A stretch of 20,976 nucleotides of DNA, from the NCBI GenBank assembly GCA_905372035.1, contig CAJPNN010000022.1:1-20976 (forward strand), read 5' to 3'. Under the pieces are notes generated by a model that saw nothing but the letters and a program-made list of their open reading frames with translations, made no database searches and was not told the DNA's origin. Shown piece by piece: positions 8,244 through 15,608 of the stretch; position 1 is the stretch's first letter, and each line of letters opens with the position of its first letter. This DNA is from Bacillota bacterium (lineage in GTDB: Bacteria > Bacillota > Clostridia > Peptostreptococcales > Anaerovoracaceae). The position numbers and the translations under genes are program-made.

Positions 8244-8309
8244 CACGGCATATAAATTCTATATAATAACCACGATTTAAGTCCCTTATGCTGGTTATTA
8301 TACCACAAA
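8244..8309. repeat. Palindromic intergenic repeat, copy 1 (upstream of tcdA)
   Basis: Perfect 11-base inverted arms TATAATAACCA (8262-8272) and TGGTTATTATA (8292-8302) enclose a 19-base loop. The left flank CACGGCA and ATATAAwTCT region also match the copy upstream of dfx (8868-8931), and the right half (8272-8308) is 32/37 identical to the pyrH upstream block (19806-19842). Each arm contains a -10-like hexamer facing outward. The 258-base gap 8158-8415 also holds a weak 6-base stem (8209-8214 with 8229-8234), a terminator and nothing else I can support. Confidence 0.75.
8297..8305 (-). promoter_or_regulatory. tcdA promoter, extended -10
   Basis: Minus-strand TGGTATAAT (TGn plus perfect TATAAT) sits in the right arm of the repeat, just below the dfx terminator. 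No good -35 is seen at 16-18 bases, which fits an extended -10 promoter. The leader to tcdA would be about 130 bases. Confidence 0.6.
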
Positions 8310-8326
8310 AACACCCATAAACCACT

Positions 8327-8357
8327 AAAAAGATACTCCAAAAAAGAGTATCTTTTT
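8327..8357 (-). terminator. Intrinsic terminator of dfx
   Basis: Perfect 12-base arms AAAAAGATACTC (8327-8338) and GAGTATCTTTTT (8346-8357) with a 7-base loop. The hairpin stem ends in A/T runs on both strands, so it can terminate in either direction. It lies about 59 bases after the dfx stop and separates dfx from the tcdA promoter. Confidence 0.9.
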
Positions 8358-8415
8358 AAAAAAATTATATTCATAATATAAAGCTGTTTGAAAAACAAAC
8401 TTCCGAAACGTTTTT

Positions 8416-8799
8416 TTATATTTCCTTCTTCCAAAGACCGTGAAGATTGCAGTACTCATATGCCGCAATAACTTCATCTCCGGGTGCGAGCGCAAATTTT
8501 GCAACGGGCTTTTCTCCCGGTTTAAGCGGTTTCCTCTGTCCGCCTTCTTTTGTCAAAAGATAAATGAACTGTATATAATGCTCATCAAGCATAGGGTGTT
8601 CAACGCTTCCCACTTTCACCGTAACTATATTTCCATCCTGTTCAATTACGGGAACATGCTTTTCTTTAGCCGCATCTTCAGTATTTGCAACAAGTTCATG
8701 CATAGGCTCCCCGCAACAGACAACCGGAACTCCTGCGTCAACAACCATTCCTACAATATTTCCACAATGTCTACAGATACAAAATTTAGGTTTCAACAT
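8416..8799 (-). CDS. dfx: Desulfoferrodoxin (superoxide reductase)
   Basis: The enzyme reduces superoxide to hydrogen peroxide without making oxygen, a cytoplasmic defence of anaerobes. The N-terminal desulforedoxin-like iron site uses Cys9, Cys12, Cys28 and Cys29 (CRHC and VVCCGEP). The catalytic centre II has the expected ligands His48 (EKHVP), His68 (VEHPM), His74 (DEHYI), Cys117 and His120 (CNLHGLW), with the adjacent Glu46 and Lys47 that help deliver protons. Length from the ATG at 8799 is 127 residues, normal for a two-iron enzyme. That ATG has AGAGGA 7 bases upstream; the longer frame to 8826 adds nine residues with no family support. A repeat and a candidate PerR-like site lie upstream and a strong terminator downstream, so it appears monocistronic. 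Confidence 0.95.
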   Translation of the reverse strand: MLKPKFCICRHCGNIVGMVVDAGVPVVCCGEPMHELVANTEDAAKEKHVPVIEQDGNIVTVKVGSVEHPMLDEHYIQFIYLLTKEGGQRKPLKPGEKPVAKFALAPGDEVIAAYEYCNLHGLWKKEI

Positions 8800-8826
8800 A
8801 TCATTATCCTCTCTTTCATTAAACAA

Positions 8827-8841
8827 ATAAACTCATTATAA
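8827..8841 (-). promoter_or_regulatory. Possible PerR-like box and -10 upstream of dfx
   Basis: The minus strand reads TTATAATGAGTTTAT, matching 11 of 14 defined positions of the PerR consensus TTATAATnATTATAA, and contains a TATAAT (8835-8840) 35 bases before the dfx start. No good -35 is seen, and the region is AT-rich, so chance is possible. Peroxide-type repression of superoxide reductase is known in clostridia; its use here is inference. Confidence 0.3.
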
Positions 8842-8867
8842 CCCTGTTAATATAATAAACATATCAT

Positions 8868-8931
8868 CACGGCAATATAATCTCGTATAATAACCGCTTA
8901 ATATAGAATCTATGCGATTATTATACCCCGT
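8868..8931. repeat. Palindromic intergenic repeat, copy 2 (upstream of dfx)
   Basis: Arms GTATAATAACCGC (8885-8897) and GCGATTATTATAC (8914-8926) pair at 12 of 13 positions around a 16-base loop. The left flank CACGGCAATATAATCT matches the tcdA copy. The minus-strand TATAAT at 8920-8925 could start a long dfx leader, and a TATAAT on the plus strand (8886-8891) points the other way. No terminator for the upstream operon is visible in the 8827-8957 gap. Confidence 0.7.
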
Positions 8932-8957
8932 TTTTTATAATTAAACACATAATAACA

Positions 8958-9785
8958 TTAAAATATACCTGCAATCCTTGACAGCTTCGCCAATGTGATC
9001 TCAGCCCAACTGTATTCGCACATATATTCACCGTTAAATCCTGATATGACCTCCTTGTTTCCGCTAAGAAATTCAAAATAATCACAATATATTCCGGTGT
9101 TTTTAATATATCTTGCATTTCTGTTTTCATTTAAAATATGTTGTATTCCATTTTTCTTAAGGGTATCTCTCAATGATTTTAGAGTCATTCTGAAAAGAGC
9201 CGCCAGGTTATCATCATAGATTTTGCCCGGCCAAAGTCTTGTAATAGCATATTCCGACGTCACTACACTTCCCGCCATATCTACAAGGAGAGCTAAAAGT
9301 TCTTTTGATTTTCTATTTTTGAATATCACAGGGCTGCCGGCAACAAATATGTCAAAACATCCGAATGTATGAATTTCAATATTATTGTTTATGTGAACAT
9401 CTGTATCCACACTGTTTTTAGACGTTTCAAGCTTTGAGAATATCTCAAGTATATCGCCTCTGTTTTCAGGATGTTTAGCTTCAATCACCTGCCTGTACGC
9501 TTTTCTTTTTATAAAGTCCGCTATACCGCTTTCAACGTCCATTCCCATACAAACTATCTTGCAGCCGTAATCGATGCTGCTGATAAACTTGTCAAAAATG
9601 TAAGGACTTATCTCAGGCATGGAAATATCTAAAAAAATAAGCTCCGTATCGCTTTCAACCGCTTCAAACTTCAACTCCAACACAGAATACATACAAAGCG
9701 TATTCTCACATGTAAATGAATCGTCCACACTGTATAAAAGTTTTATAATATCTTTCGCATTTCTGTCAAAAACTATATATTTCAC
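8958..9785 (-). CDS. Atypical response-regulator-like protein with SARP-type DNA-binding domain
   Basis: This is probably a transcription factor. Residues 1-120 resemble a receiver domain: the phosphoacceptor-like D53 sits in LIFLDISMP and K104 in EAKHP may be the conserved lysine. The N-terminal acidic pair is reduced to a single D7, and the switch Thr/Ser is not evident (IVCMGMD), so normal phosphorelay is doubtful. Residues 135-240 form a winged helix of the OmpR/SARP type: IHTFGCFDIFV, KNRKSKELLALLV, ITRLWPG, then LKSLRDTLKK and the IKNTGIYCDYFEF strand. The C-terminus EYMCEYSWAE resembles the start of a bacterial transcriptional activation domain, which is otherwise missing (275 residues; full SARP regulators are longer). 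The start is GTG with GGTGG 7 bases upstream. It follows polC by 27 bases, so it is probably co-transcribed; no histidine kinase is adjacent. The target is unknown. Confidence 0.8.
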   Translation of the reverse strand: MKYIVFDRNAKDIIKLLYSVDDSFTCENTLCMYSVLELKFEAVESDTELIFLDISMPEISPYIFDKFISSIDYGCKIVCMGMDVESGIADFIKRKAYRQVIEAKHPENRGDILEIFSKLETSKNSVDTDVHINNNIEIHTFGCFDIFVAGSPVIFKNRKSKELLALLVDMAGSVVTSEYAITRLWPGKIYDDNLAALFRMTLKSLRDTLKKNGIQHILNENRNARYIKNTGIYCDYFEFLSGNKEVISGFNGEYMCEYSWAEITLAKLSRIAGIF

Positions 9786-9812
9786 AAAATATCCACCCTA
9801 CTTTAAAACATA

Positions 9813-12800
9813 TCAGAAGAGACTGAGTTGATTTGAAACCGGCAAAGCTCCTACTGCATTACTTGCCGTTAAAGCCTCCACTGCATTTTTATTTAACTTA
9901 CACCTCGTCCTCATATCCTCAATCGAACAGAATTCTTTCTTTTGAAATTCATTATTTATAGCCTTGGCCGCATTTTCGCCTACACCCTCTAAAGCCACAA
10001 GCGGAAGCAAAACCTTTCCTTCCTTTTTCGTAAATTTTATCGCTTTCGAATCTCCTATCTGCGGATGTAAAAACTCGAATCCTCTTGCATACATCTCATA
10101 AGCAAGTTCGTACACTACAATCTGCCCTTCCTCTTTTGCCGTGAGACTTCGTCCGCAATTCTCAAGTTCTTTCATCTTTGCTGAAATCGCTTCTTTACCC
10201 TTAAGTATTGTACTCGCATCAAAATCCGCAACCTTTACCGTAAATATTACCGCATAGAATTCGACGGGATAATACACTTTATAGTATGCTATTCTGTATG
10301 CCATCATTACATATGCTACCGCATGAGCTTTAGGAAACATATATTGTATGCGTTTACACGATTCAATATACCATTTCGGAATATCGCTGTCGAGCATTTC
10401 CGCTTCCTGCTCTTCCGTCAACCCTTTACCCTTTCTTACCGATTCCATGATTTTAAACGCACTCTTGTCAGAAACTCCGTTTTTTCTTAAATAAGTCATT
10501 ATATCATCTCTTGTAGATATTACATTTTCCATGGTTGCATCACCGCTTTTTAAAAAATCCCGAGCATTGTTGAGCCACACATTGGTACCGTGAGAAAATC
10601 CTGAAATCCTGATAAGATCGGCAAATTTTGACGGTTTAATATCATCAAGCATCTGTCTGACAAACTTCGTACCGAATTCAGGAATTCCATAACTGCCGTG
10701 AACAAACTCATAATCGTCATCTTTTATTGAAAGACCGTCTATGCCGTTAAAAATACTCATAACTCTATCATCTCTCAGCGGAACTTTAAGAGGATCTATT
10801 CCCGTCAAATCCTGTAGCTGTCTTATCATCGACGGCACATCGTGACCGAGTATATCAAGCTTGAGCAAATTTTGATCTATAGAATGGTAATCGAAATGGG
10901 TGGTTATTATTTCCGTTCCCGTGTCGTTTGCAGGTCTTTGAACCGGACAAAACTCATATATTTCGTGTCCTTCAGGAACTATTATTATTCCTCCCGGATG
11001 CTGCCCCGTAGTACGTCTTACTCCTACACAACAATTTGCGATCCTTTCTATTTCAAACCTGTTCAAATTTTTATTCATCTGTTCCATATACTTCAGCACA
11101 AATCCGAACGCAGTCTTCTGAGCTATAGTTCCTATGGTTCCTGCTCTGAAAACGTTATTTTTTCCGAACATATCTTCTACGAACTTATGTGCTACAGGCT
11201 GATATTCTCCGGCAAAGTTAAGATCTATATCGGGCTCTTTATCCCCCTCAAATCCCAAAAAAACTTCAAAAGGAATATTAAAACCGTCACGTTTGTAAAG
11301 AGTTCCGCAAACCGGGCAGTTTTTATCCGGCATATCGACGCCGCAATCATAACTTCCGTCATCTATAAATTCCGAATGTTTGCATTCCGGACAAACATAA
11401 TGAGGTACCAACGGATTAACCTCAGTTATTCCTCCCATTGTCGCAGCAAAAGATGAACCCACGGAACCTCTTGAACCTACCAGATATCCGTCCGCTATAG
11501 ATTTTTGTACTAATTTCTCCGCAGACACATACATAACCGCATATCCGTTTCCTATAATTGAATTTAATTCTCTTTCAAGCCTCTGTTCAACAATTTCGGG
11601 AAGTTTTTCGCCATAAATTTCATGAACTCTGTCAGAACATATCTTTCTCAATATTTCCTCCGCCCCGTCGATCCTTGGCGGGAATTTTCCGTCCGGAACA
11701 GGTTTTAACACTTCTATTTCTTCCGCAATTTTATTGGAATTTACAACAACCACCTCATAAGCAAGTTCCTTGCCGAGGTATTCAAATTCGCCGAGCATCT
11801 CCTCGGTAGTTCTGAAATACAACCCCTTATTGCCTTCAATATCCTGATATCCCTGACCCGCCTGTAAAATGGTTCTGTAGATATCCTGATTTTTTTCAAG
11901 ATAATGAGAATCACAAGTTGCAACGGTAAGTTTTCCTAATTTTTTACCGAAATCTATTATCTCTTTATTTATCGTTTTCAAATCTTCAACTGAATCAACT
12001 ATACCGTTATCGACCATAAATTGATTATTGCAGAGCGGCTGGATCTCAAAATAATCATATCTTTCGGCGATCTTCATTTTTTCCTCATCCGATTTATTTT
12101 TCAGGAATGCCTGATAAATTTCACCTGCCTCACATGCACCTCCTACGATTATGCCTTCTCTGAATTTATCTAAAAGGGCTCTTGTTATTCTCGGTTTTCT
12201 GTAAAAATAGCTCAAATGTGAAATCGAAACAATTTTATATAAATTCTTAAGTCCGGTTTGATTTTTTGCTAAAAGTATTATATGATTCGTTCTGTTTGTC
12301 TTATAATCTATATTCCCTTTGCTGTCTGTTATCTCTTCAACCAAATATCCCTCCAGCCCGTATATTATCTTTATATTCGATTTGGAGGCGGCTTTCGCAC
12401 AATCCGGAAAAGCCTGAACGACACCGTGATCTGTAACCGCTACTGCACTGTGACCGAAAGAAACGGCAAGATTAATCATTTCCACGGGATCGCTGAGGCC
12501 GTCCATGGCACTCATCTTCGTATGTGCATGAAGCTCTACCCGCTTTATCTCGGCATCATCTCTTCGTCTTTCTTCATCTTTTCCTTTCTCTATTGAACGT
12601 GCTGTTAAAACAACGCATCTTTCATAACTGTCATACTCTGCCGTTCCCTGCACCTTCACTCTTGAACCGATATTAATATTGGATTTTATATCATGCCATT
12701 TAGTCTGTGACATAAAACATTTTATGTATACCGATGTGTTTTCATCCGTAATAAACATCATAACTATTTTTTTGCCGGTTTTTGTATCTTTGCTTTCAAG

Positions 12801-13535
12801 TTTAAAAACATTTCCTTCTACAACAGTTTCTCCGCTGTCTTTGTTTATGGATCCCAGCGGCGAAATCGGTTTTGTTATGCGCTTTCCAAGCAAAATATTT
12901 CCCGATACGGGTGCTTCTCCTCTGCCATACTTCGTTTTTTCCGCAGTAACGGAAGATGTTCGGGCTTTAGTTTCTGATGTGAGTGAACGGCTTTCTTTCC
13001 TATCCTTTTTATCCTTATCTAAAACCTGCCGTTTTTTATCCTCATATATTTCCCCGTTATTGTAAAATTCTATAACAATATCTATTCCCACATCTTCTTT
13101 AAATGCTTTTTCAATAAGCTTCTTTACATCTCCGTTGAGCTCCTCAGAAGCTATGGCCCCCACGACCGGAATCTTAATAAATTTATCTGAAAAATCAATG
13201 CCGTCCTGTTGCACTGTTCTTGCTATATAAGAATTTCTTACAAATATACGTTCCGTTAAATATGGAAAATAACTTTTTATTATATCCGCCTTTGATTGAA
13301 TAATATCATTATATTCATATTCAATCCTTATTTTCCCGGAAGCTCCAACCTTATCCTCTATCAGCTTTATTATCTTTAAATGATCATTATACGGTACTAT
13401 AAAATTAAGGGAAACGTAAATGGTAAAAATCTCGCTCTCCCTTGATATAGAACCTCTAGTTATTTTAATACTACAGTTTTCTTTATTTATTTTTAATTTT
13501 TCCCATGAAATACTTTCTTCAAAAATTTCAATCAT
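9813..13535 (-). CDS. polC: DNA polymerase III PolC-type lacking the embedded exonuclease domain
   Basis: PolC is the main replicative polymerase of low-GC Gram-positives. At 1,240 residues it is about 200 shorter than the usual 1,430-1,450. Domains in order: N-terminal domain (1-160), charged linker (165-230), OB fold (about 235-315), PHP (about 332-550), palm with the zinc finger CPEC...CPVC (715-743), catalytic PDIDLNF (D769, D771) and LKLDILGHD (D894), then fingers and C-terminal duplex-binding region, ending in the clamp-binding motif QLSLF. The usual DnaQ-like exonuclease insertion should interrupt the PHP domain between GLEGYLV (393-399) and NHIILL (417-422); here only about 17 residues join them. 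PHP metal ligands H336, H338, D345, H370, E395, H418, C468, D542 and H544 all appear present. The ATG at 13535 follows CGGAGATTTAA and lies 8 bases inside ispG. Confidence 0.95.
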   Translation of the reverse strand: MIEIFEESISWEKLKINKENCSIKITRGSISRESEIFTIYVSLNFIVPYNDHLKIIKLIEDKVGASGKIRIEYEYNDIIQSKADIIKSYFPYLTERIFVRNSYIARTVQQDGIDFSDKFIKIPVVGAIASEELNGDVKKLIEKAFKEDVGIDIVIEFYNNGEIYEDKKRQVLDKDKKDRKESRSLTSETKARTSSVTAEKTKYGRGEAPVSGNILLGKRITKPISPLGSINKDSGETVVEGNVFKLESKDTKTGKKIVMMFITDENTSVYIKCFMSQTKWHDIKSNINIGSRVKVQGTAEYDSYERCVVLTARSIEKGKDEERRRDDAEIKRVELHAHTKMSAMDGLSDPVEMINLAVSFGHSAVAVTDHGVVQAFPDCAKAASKSNIKIIYGLEGYLVEEITDSKGNIDYKTNRTNHIILLAKNQTGLKNLYKIVSISHLSYFYRKPRITRALLDKFREGIIVGGACEAGEIYQAFLKNKSDEEKMKIAERYDYFEIQPLCNNQFMVDNGIVDSVEDLKTINKEIIDFGKKLGKLTVATCDSHYLEKNQDIYRTILQAGQGYQDIEGNKGLYFRTTEEMLGEFEYLGKELAYEVVVVNSNKIAEEIEVLKPVPDGKFPPRIDGAEEILRKICSDRVHEIYGEKLPEIVEQRLERELNSIIGNGYAVMYVSAEKLVQKSIADGYLVGSRGSVGSSFAATMGGITEVNPLVPHYVCPECKHSEFIDDGSYDCGVDMPDKNCPVCGTLYKRDGFNIPFEVFLGFEGDKEPDIDLNFAGEYQPVAHKFVEDMFGKNNVFRAGTIGTIAQKTAFGFVLKYMEQMNKNLNRFEIERIANCCVGVRRTTGQHPGGIIIVPEGHEIYEFCPVQRPANDTGTEIITTHFDYHSIDQNLLKLDILGHDVPSMIRQLQDLTGIDPLKVPLRDDRVMSIFNGIDGLSIKDDDYEFVHGSYGIPEFGTKFVRQMLDDIKPSKFADLIRISGFSHGTNVWLNNARDFLKSGDATMENVISTRDDIMTYLRKNGVSDKSAFKIMESVRKGKGLTEEQEAEMLDSDIPKWYIESCKRIQYMFPKAHAVAYVMMAYRIAYYKVYYPVEFYAVIFTVKVADFDASTILKGKEAISAKMKELENCGRSLTAKEEGQIVVYELAYEMYARGFEFLHPQIGDSKAIKFTKKEGKVLLPLVALEGVGENAAKAINNEFQKKEFCSIEDMRTRCKLNKNAVEALTASNAVGALPVSNQLSLF

Positions 13536-14610
13536 TTAAATCTCCGAAATATCTCCTTCTTATTTCTTTTTCCAACGCACTTGTCAATTCTTCTTCCGGA
13601 ACGGAAGCTAAAATTTCTCCTTTGCTTATAAGGATCCCCTTACCTTTTCCTCCCGCAATACCTATATCCGCATTCTTGGCTTCTCCCGGTCCGTTTACGA
13701 CACAACCCATAACAGCAACATCTATCTTGCCGGGCTTATACTTTTCCATTTCGGGCTCAAGCGACGTGATCATCTTTTCCACATCTTTCGCTATCTCTAC
13801 AAGATCTATCCTGCACCTTCCGCATGTAGGACACGATATGAGGTTTATTGAATTATCAAGCATACCCAGGCTCTTTAATATCTCCTTTGCAAATTTTACT
13901 TCTTCAATCGGATTTCCCGTTAGTGAAACTCTTATCGTATCCCCGATTCCTCTAAGCAACAAGCTCCCTATACCTATTGCCGACTTTACCATTCCCGTCT
14001 TTACAGTTCCCGCTTCCGTTATTCCTATATGAAGCGGTATGTCGAGCTTGTCTTTGATGAGCATATGTGTTTGATAGTTCAATACAACATCGGATGATTT
14101 GACTGAAAGTACCAGATCTTCAAAGCCGGTATCCATCATATATTCAACACTGTTTTCTGCACTTTCAAACAGGGCCTCTGCGGTTATGCCTCCATATTTA
14201 TTAATTAGATCTTTTTCCAACGATCCCGAATTCACACCTATCCTTATAGGTATTTTTCTTTCCTTTGCGACTTTCGTGATCTTTGTAAGCTGTTCTTTAT
14301 TACCTATATTCCCCGGATTTATTCTAAGTTTGTCCGCACCGTTTTCAGCGGCTTTTATAGCAAGCCTGTAATCAAAATGTATATCCGCAACTATAGGAAC
14401 GGGGCTTTCCTTTTTTATATGCTTTACAGCTTCGGCAGCTTCGCTGTCCGGAACGGCAATCCTTACTATCTGACATCCGCTCTCATATAGCTCATTTATC
14501 TGTTTCAATGTTGACCTTATATCCCTTGTATCCGTATTTGTCATCGATTGAACGGATACCGGAGCATCTCCCCCGATTGCAACATCTCCGACCATCACTT
14601 TACGTGTCAT
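13528..14610 (-). CDS. ispG: 4-hydroxy-3-methylbut-2-enyl diphosphate synthase (flavodoxin/ferredoxin-dependent)
   Basis: IspG (GcpE) is the iron-sulfur enzyme that reductively opens the cyclic diphosphate MEcPP to HMBPP, the penultimate step of the MEP isoprenoid pathway. It starts with the family segment VGDVAIGGDAPVSVQSMTNT, continues with VADIHFDYRLA and KLRINPGNIG in the TIM barrel, and ends with the [4Fe-4S] domain: C260, C263, C303 and E310 (CPTCGRC and MGCVVNGPGEA). The 360-residue length is normal for the compact bacterial form. The ATG at 14610 has GGGAGA 8 bases upstream and overlaps the rseP stop in an ATGA junction; the stop overlaps polC by 8 bases. With dxr two genes upstream and uppS before that, it links isoprenoid precursor supply to undecaprenyl synthesis. 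Confidence 0.97.
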   Translation of the reverse strand: MTRKVMVGDVAIGGDAPVSVQSMTNTDTRDIRSTLKQINELYESGCQIVRIAVPDSEAAEAVKHIKKESPVPIVADIHFDYRLAIKAAENGADKLRINPGNIGNKEQLTKITKVAKERKIPIRIGVNSGSLEKDLINKYGGITAEALFESAENSVEYMMDTGFEDLVLSVKSSDVVLNYQTHMLIKDKLDIPLHIGITEAGTVKTGMVKSAIGIGSLLLRGIGDTIRVSLTGNPIEEVKFAKEILKSLGMLDNSINLISCPTCGRCRIDLVEIAKDVEKMITSLEPEMEKYKPGKIDVAVMGCVVNGPGEAKNADIGIAGGKGKGILISKGEILASVPEEELTSALEKEIRRRYFGDLND

Positions 14611-15608
14611 AGAAAAAATCTCCCTACATCCTGAATCGTAACAAAAATCATAAGCCCGAACAATAAAAGAAGTCCTATCATATGTATTTTCCCCTCGAGT
14701 TCAGGTGAAATTTCCTTTTTTGTAACGGCATTTATTATCAAAAACAAAATTCTTCCCCCGTCAAGCGCCGGAAGCGGAAGCAGATTGAAAATAGCCAAAT
14801 TAAGACTTATCAATGCGGTCAAAAATGCAATAGTCGATAATCCTGATTTAACACTTGCACCTACCATTACCACAATGCCTACCGGTCCCGTCAGGTTTTT
14901 GGCGGATACTTGACCTGTTATAAGCTGACCGAGCACCTTGAACATCCTTTTCGTAAGATCCCAAGTCCCTGTAAATCCTTTTCCTATAGATTTTATAACA
15001 CTTTTTTCTCTTGCGGGAGATATTCCCATCTTATATTGTCCCGATGAATCTTTTTTCAAAGGACAATTTATTGTTATTTCTTTTTTATCTCGTTCCACCT
15101 TAAGGTTAATTGAGCTTTTCCTGCTTTGACTTACACTTTCTGTTATCTGATCCCACGATGTCACTTTTTTATCGTTTATCTTTACAATCTTATCGCCTTT
15201 TTGCAGTCCCGCTTCGCTCGCGGGAAATCCCGGTGCAAGGCTGTCAACGGTAGTATTGGGAAACCCCGTAGCCATCGTGAGTCCGATCATTATTACAATA
15301 GCCGTAATAAGGTTCATAAAAGCGCCCGCTCCGAAAACCACACCTCTCTTAAACGCAGATTTGTTGTTCAACGACTTTGGTGACGGGTTATCCTCATCCT
15401 CTCCCAGCATTTTACAAAATCCGCCTATAGGTAATGCTCTGAGCGAGTATTCCGTCTCACCTTTTTTAAAATGAATTATCCTCGGCCCCATACCTAAAGA
15501 AAATTCCAAAACCTCAACTCCACATGCTTTCGCCGCAATAAAATGTCCGAGTTCATGTACAAATATCAAAAGACAAAATATCAAAATTGCTGCTACTATC
15601 GTTCCCAT
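14607..15608 (-). CDS. rseP: RIP metalloprotease RseP/RasP (site-2 protease)
   Basis: This intramembrane zinc protease cleaves membrane-anchored anti-sigma factors and signal peptide remnants. The zinc site HELGH is at residues 18-22 in the first membrane segment, and the second metal ligand is D283 in NLLPLPALDGGR. A single PDZ domain spans about 118-195 (GFPASEAGLQKGDKIVKIND), and four membrane segments are visible (about 2-22, 92-114, 258-280 and 307-327). Length is 333 residues, typical of Firmicutes, where one PDZ domain is usual. It overlaps the dxr stop by 13 bases and the ispG start by 4. Substrate cannot be inferred: no sigma/anti-sigma pair is encoded in the window. Confidence 0.95.
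   Translation of the reverse strand: MGTIVAAILIFCLLIFVHELGHFIAAKACGVEVLEFSLGMGPRIIHFKKGETEYSLRALPIGGFCKMLGEDEDNPSPKSLNNKSAFKRGVVFGAGAFMNLITAIVIMIGLTMATGFPNTTVDSLAPGFPASEAGLQKGDKIVKINDKKVTSWDQITESVSQSRKSSINLKVERDKKEITINCPLKKDSSGQYKMGISPAREKSVIKSIGKGFTGTWDLTKRMFKVLGQLITGQVSAKNLTGPVGIVVMVGASVKSGLSTIAFLTALISLNLAIFNLLPLPALDGGRILFLIINAVTKKEISPELEGKIHMIGLLLLFGLMIFVTIQDVGRFFL

Noticed and set aside
8204..8251. 15-codon leader ORF with a CxxC (MPCEKCAQLIKRMSE) before tcdA
   Set aside because: No ribosome site precedes the ATG and no attenuator follows; the frame partly translates the repeat flank.
8204..8434. 76-codon minus-strand open frame between dfx and tcdA
   Set aside because: It runs through the dfx terminator and the intergenic repeat and overlaps the end of dfx; a similar WYNN-rich peptide upstream of pyrH shows it is just translated repeat.
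10842..11456. 204-codon plus-strand open frame opposite polC
   Set aside because: Antisense to the PolC palm domain, with no motif or ribosome site.
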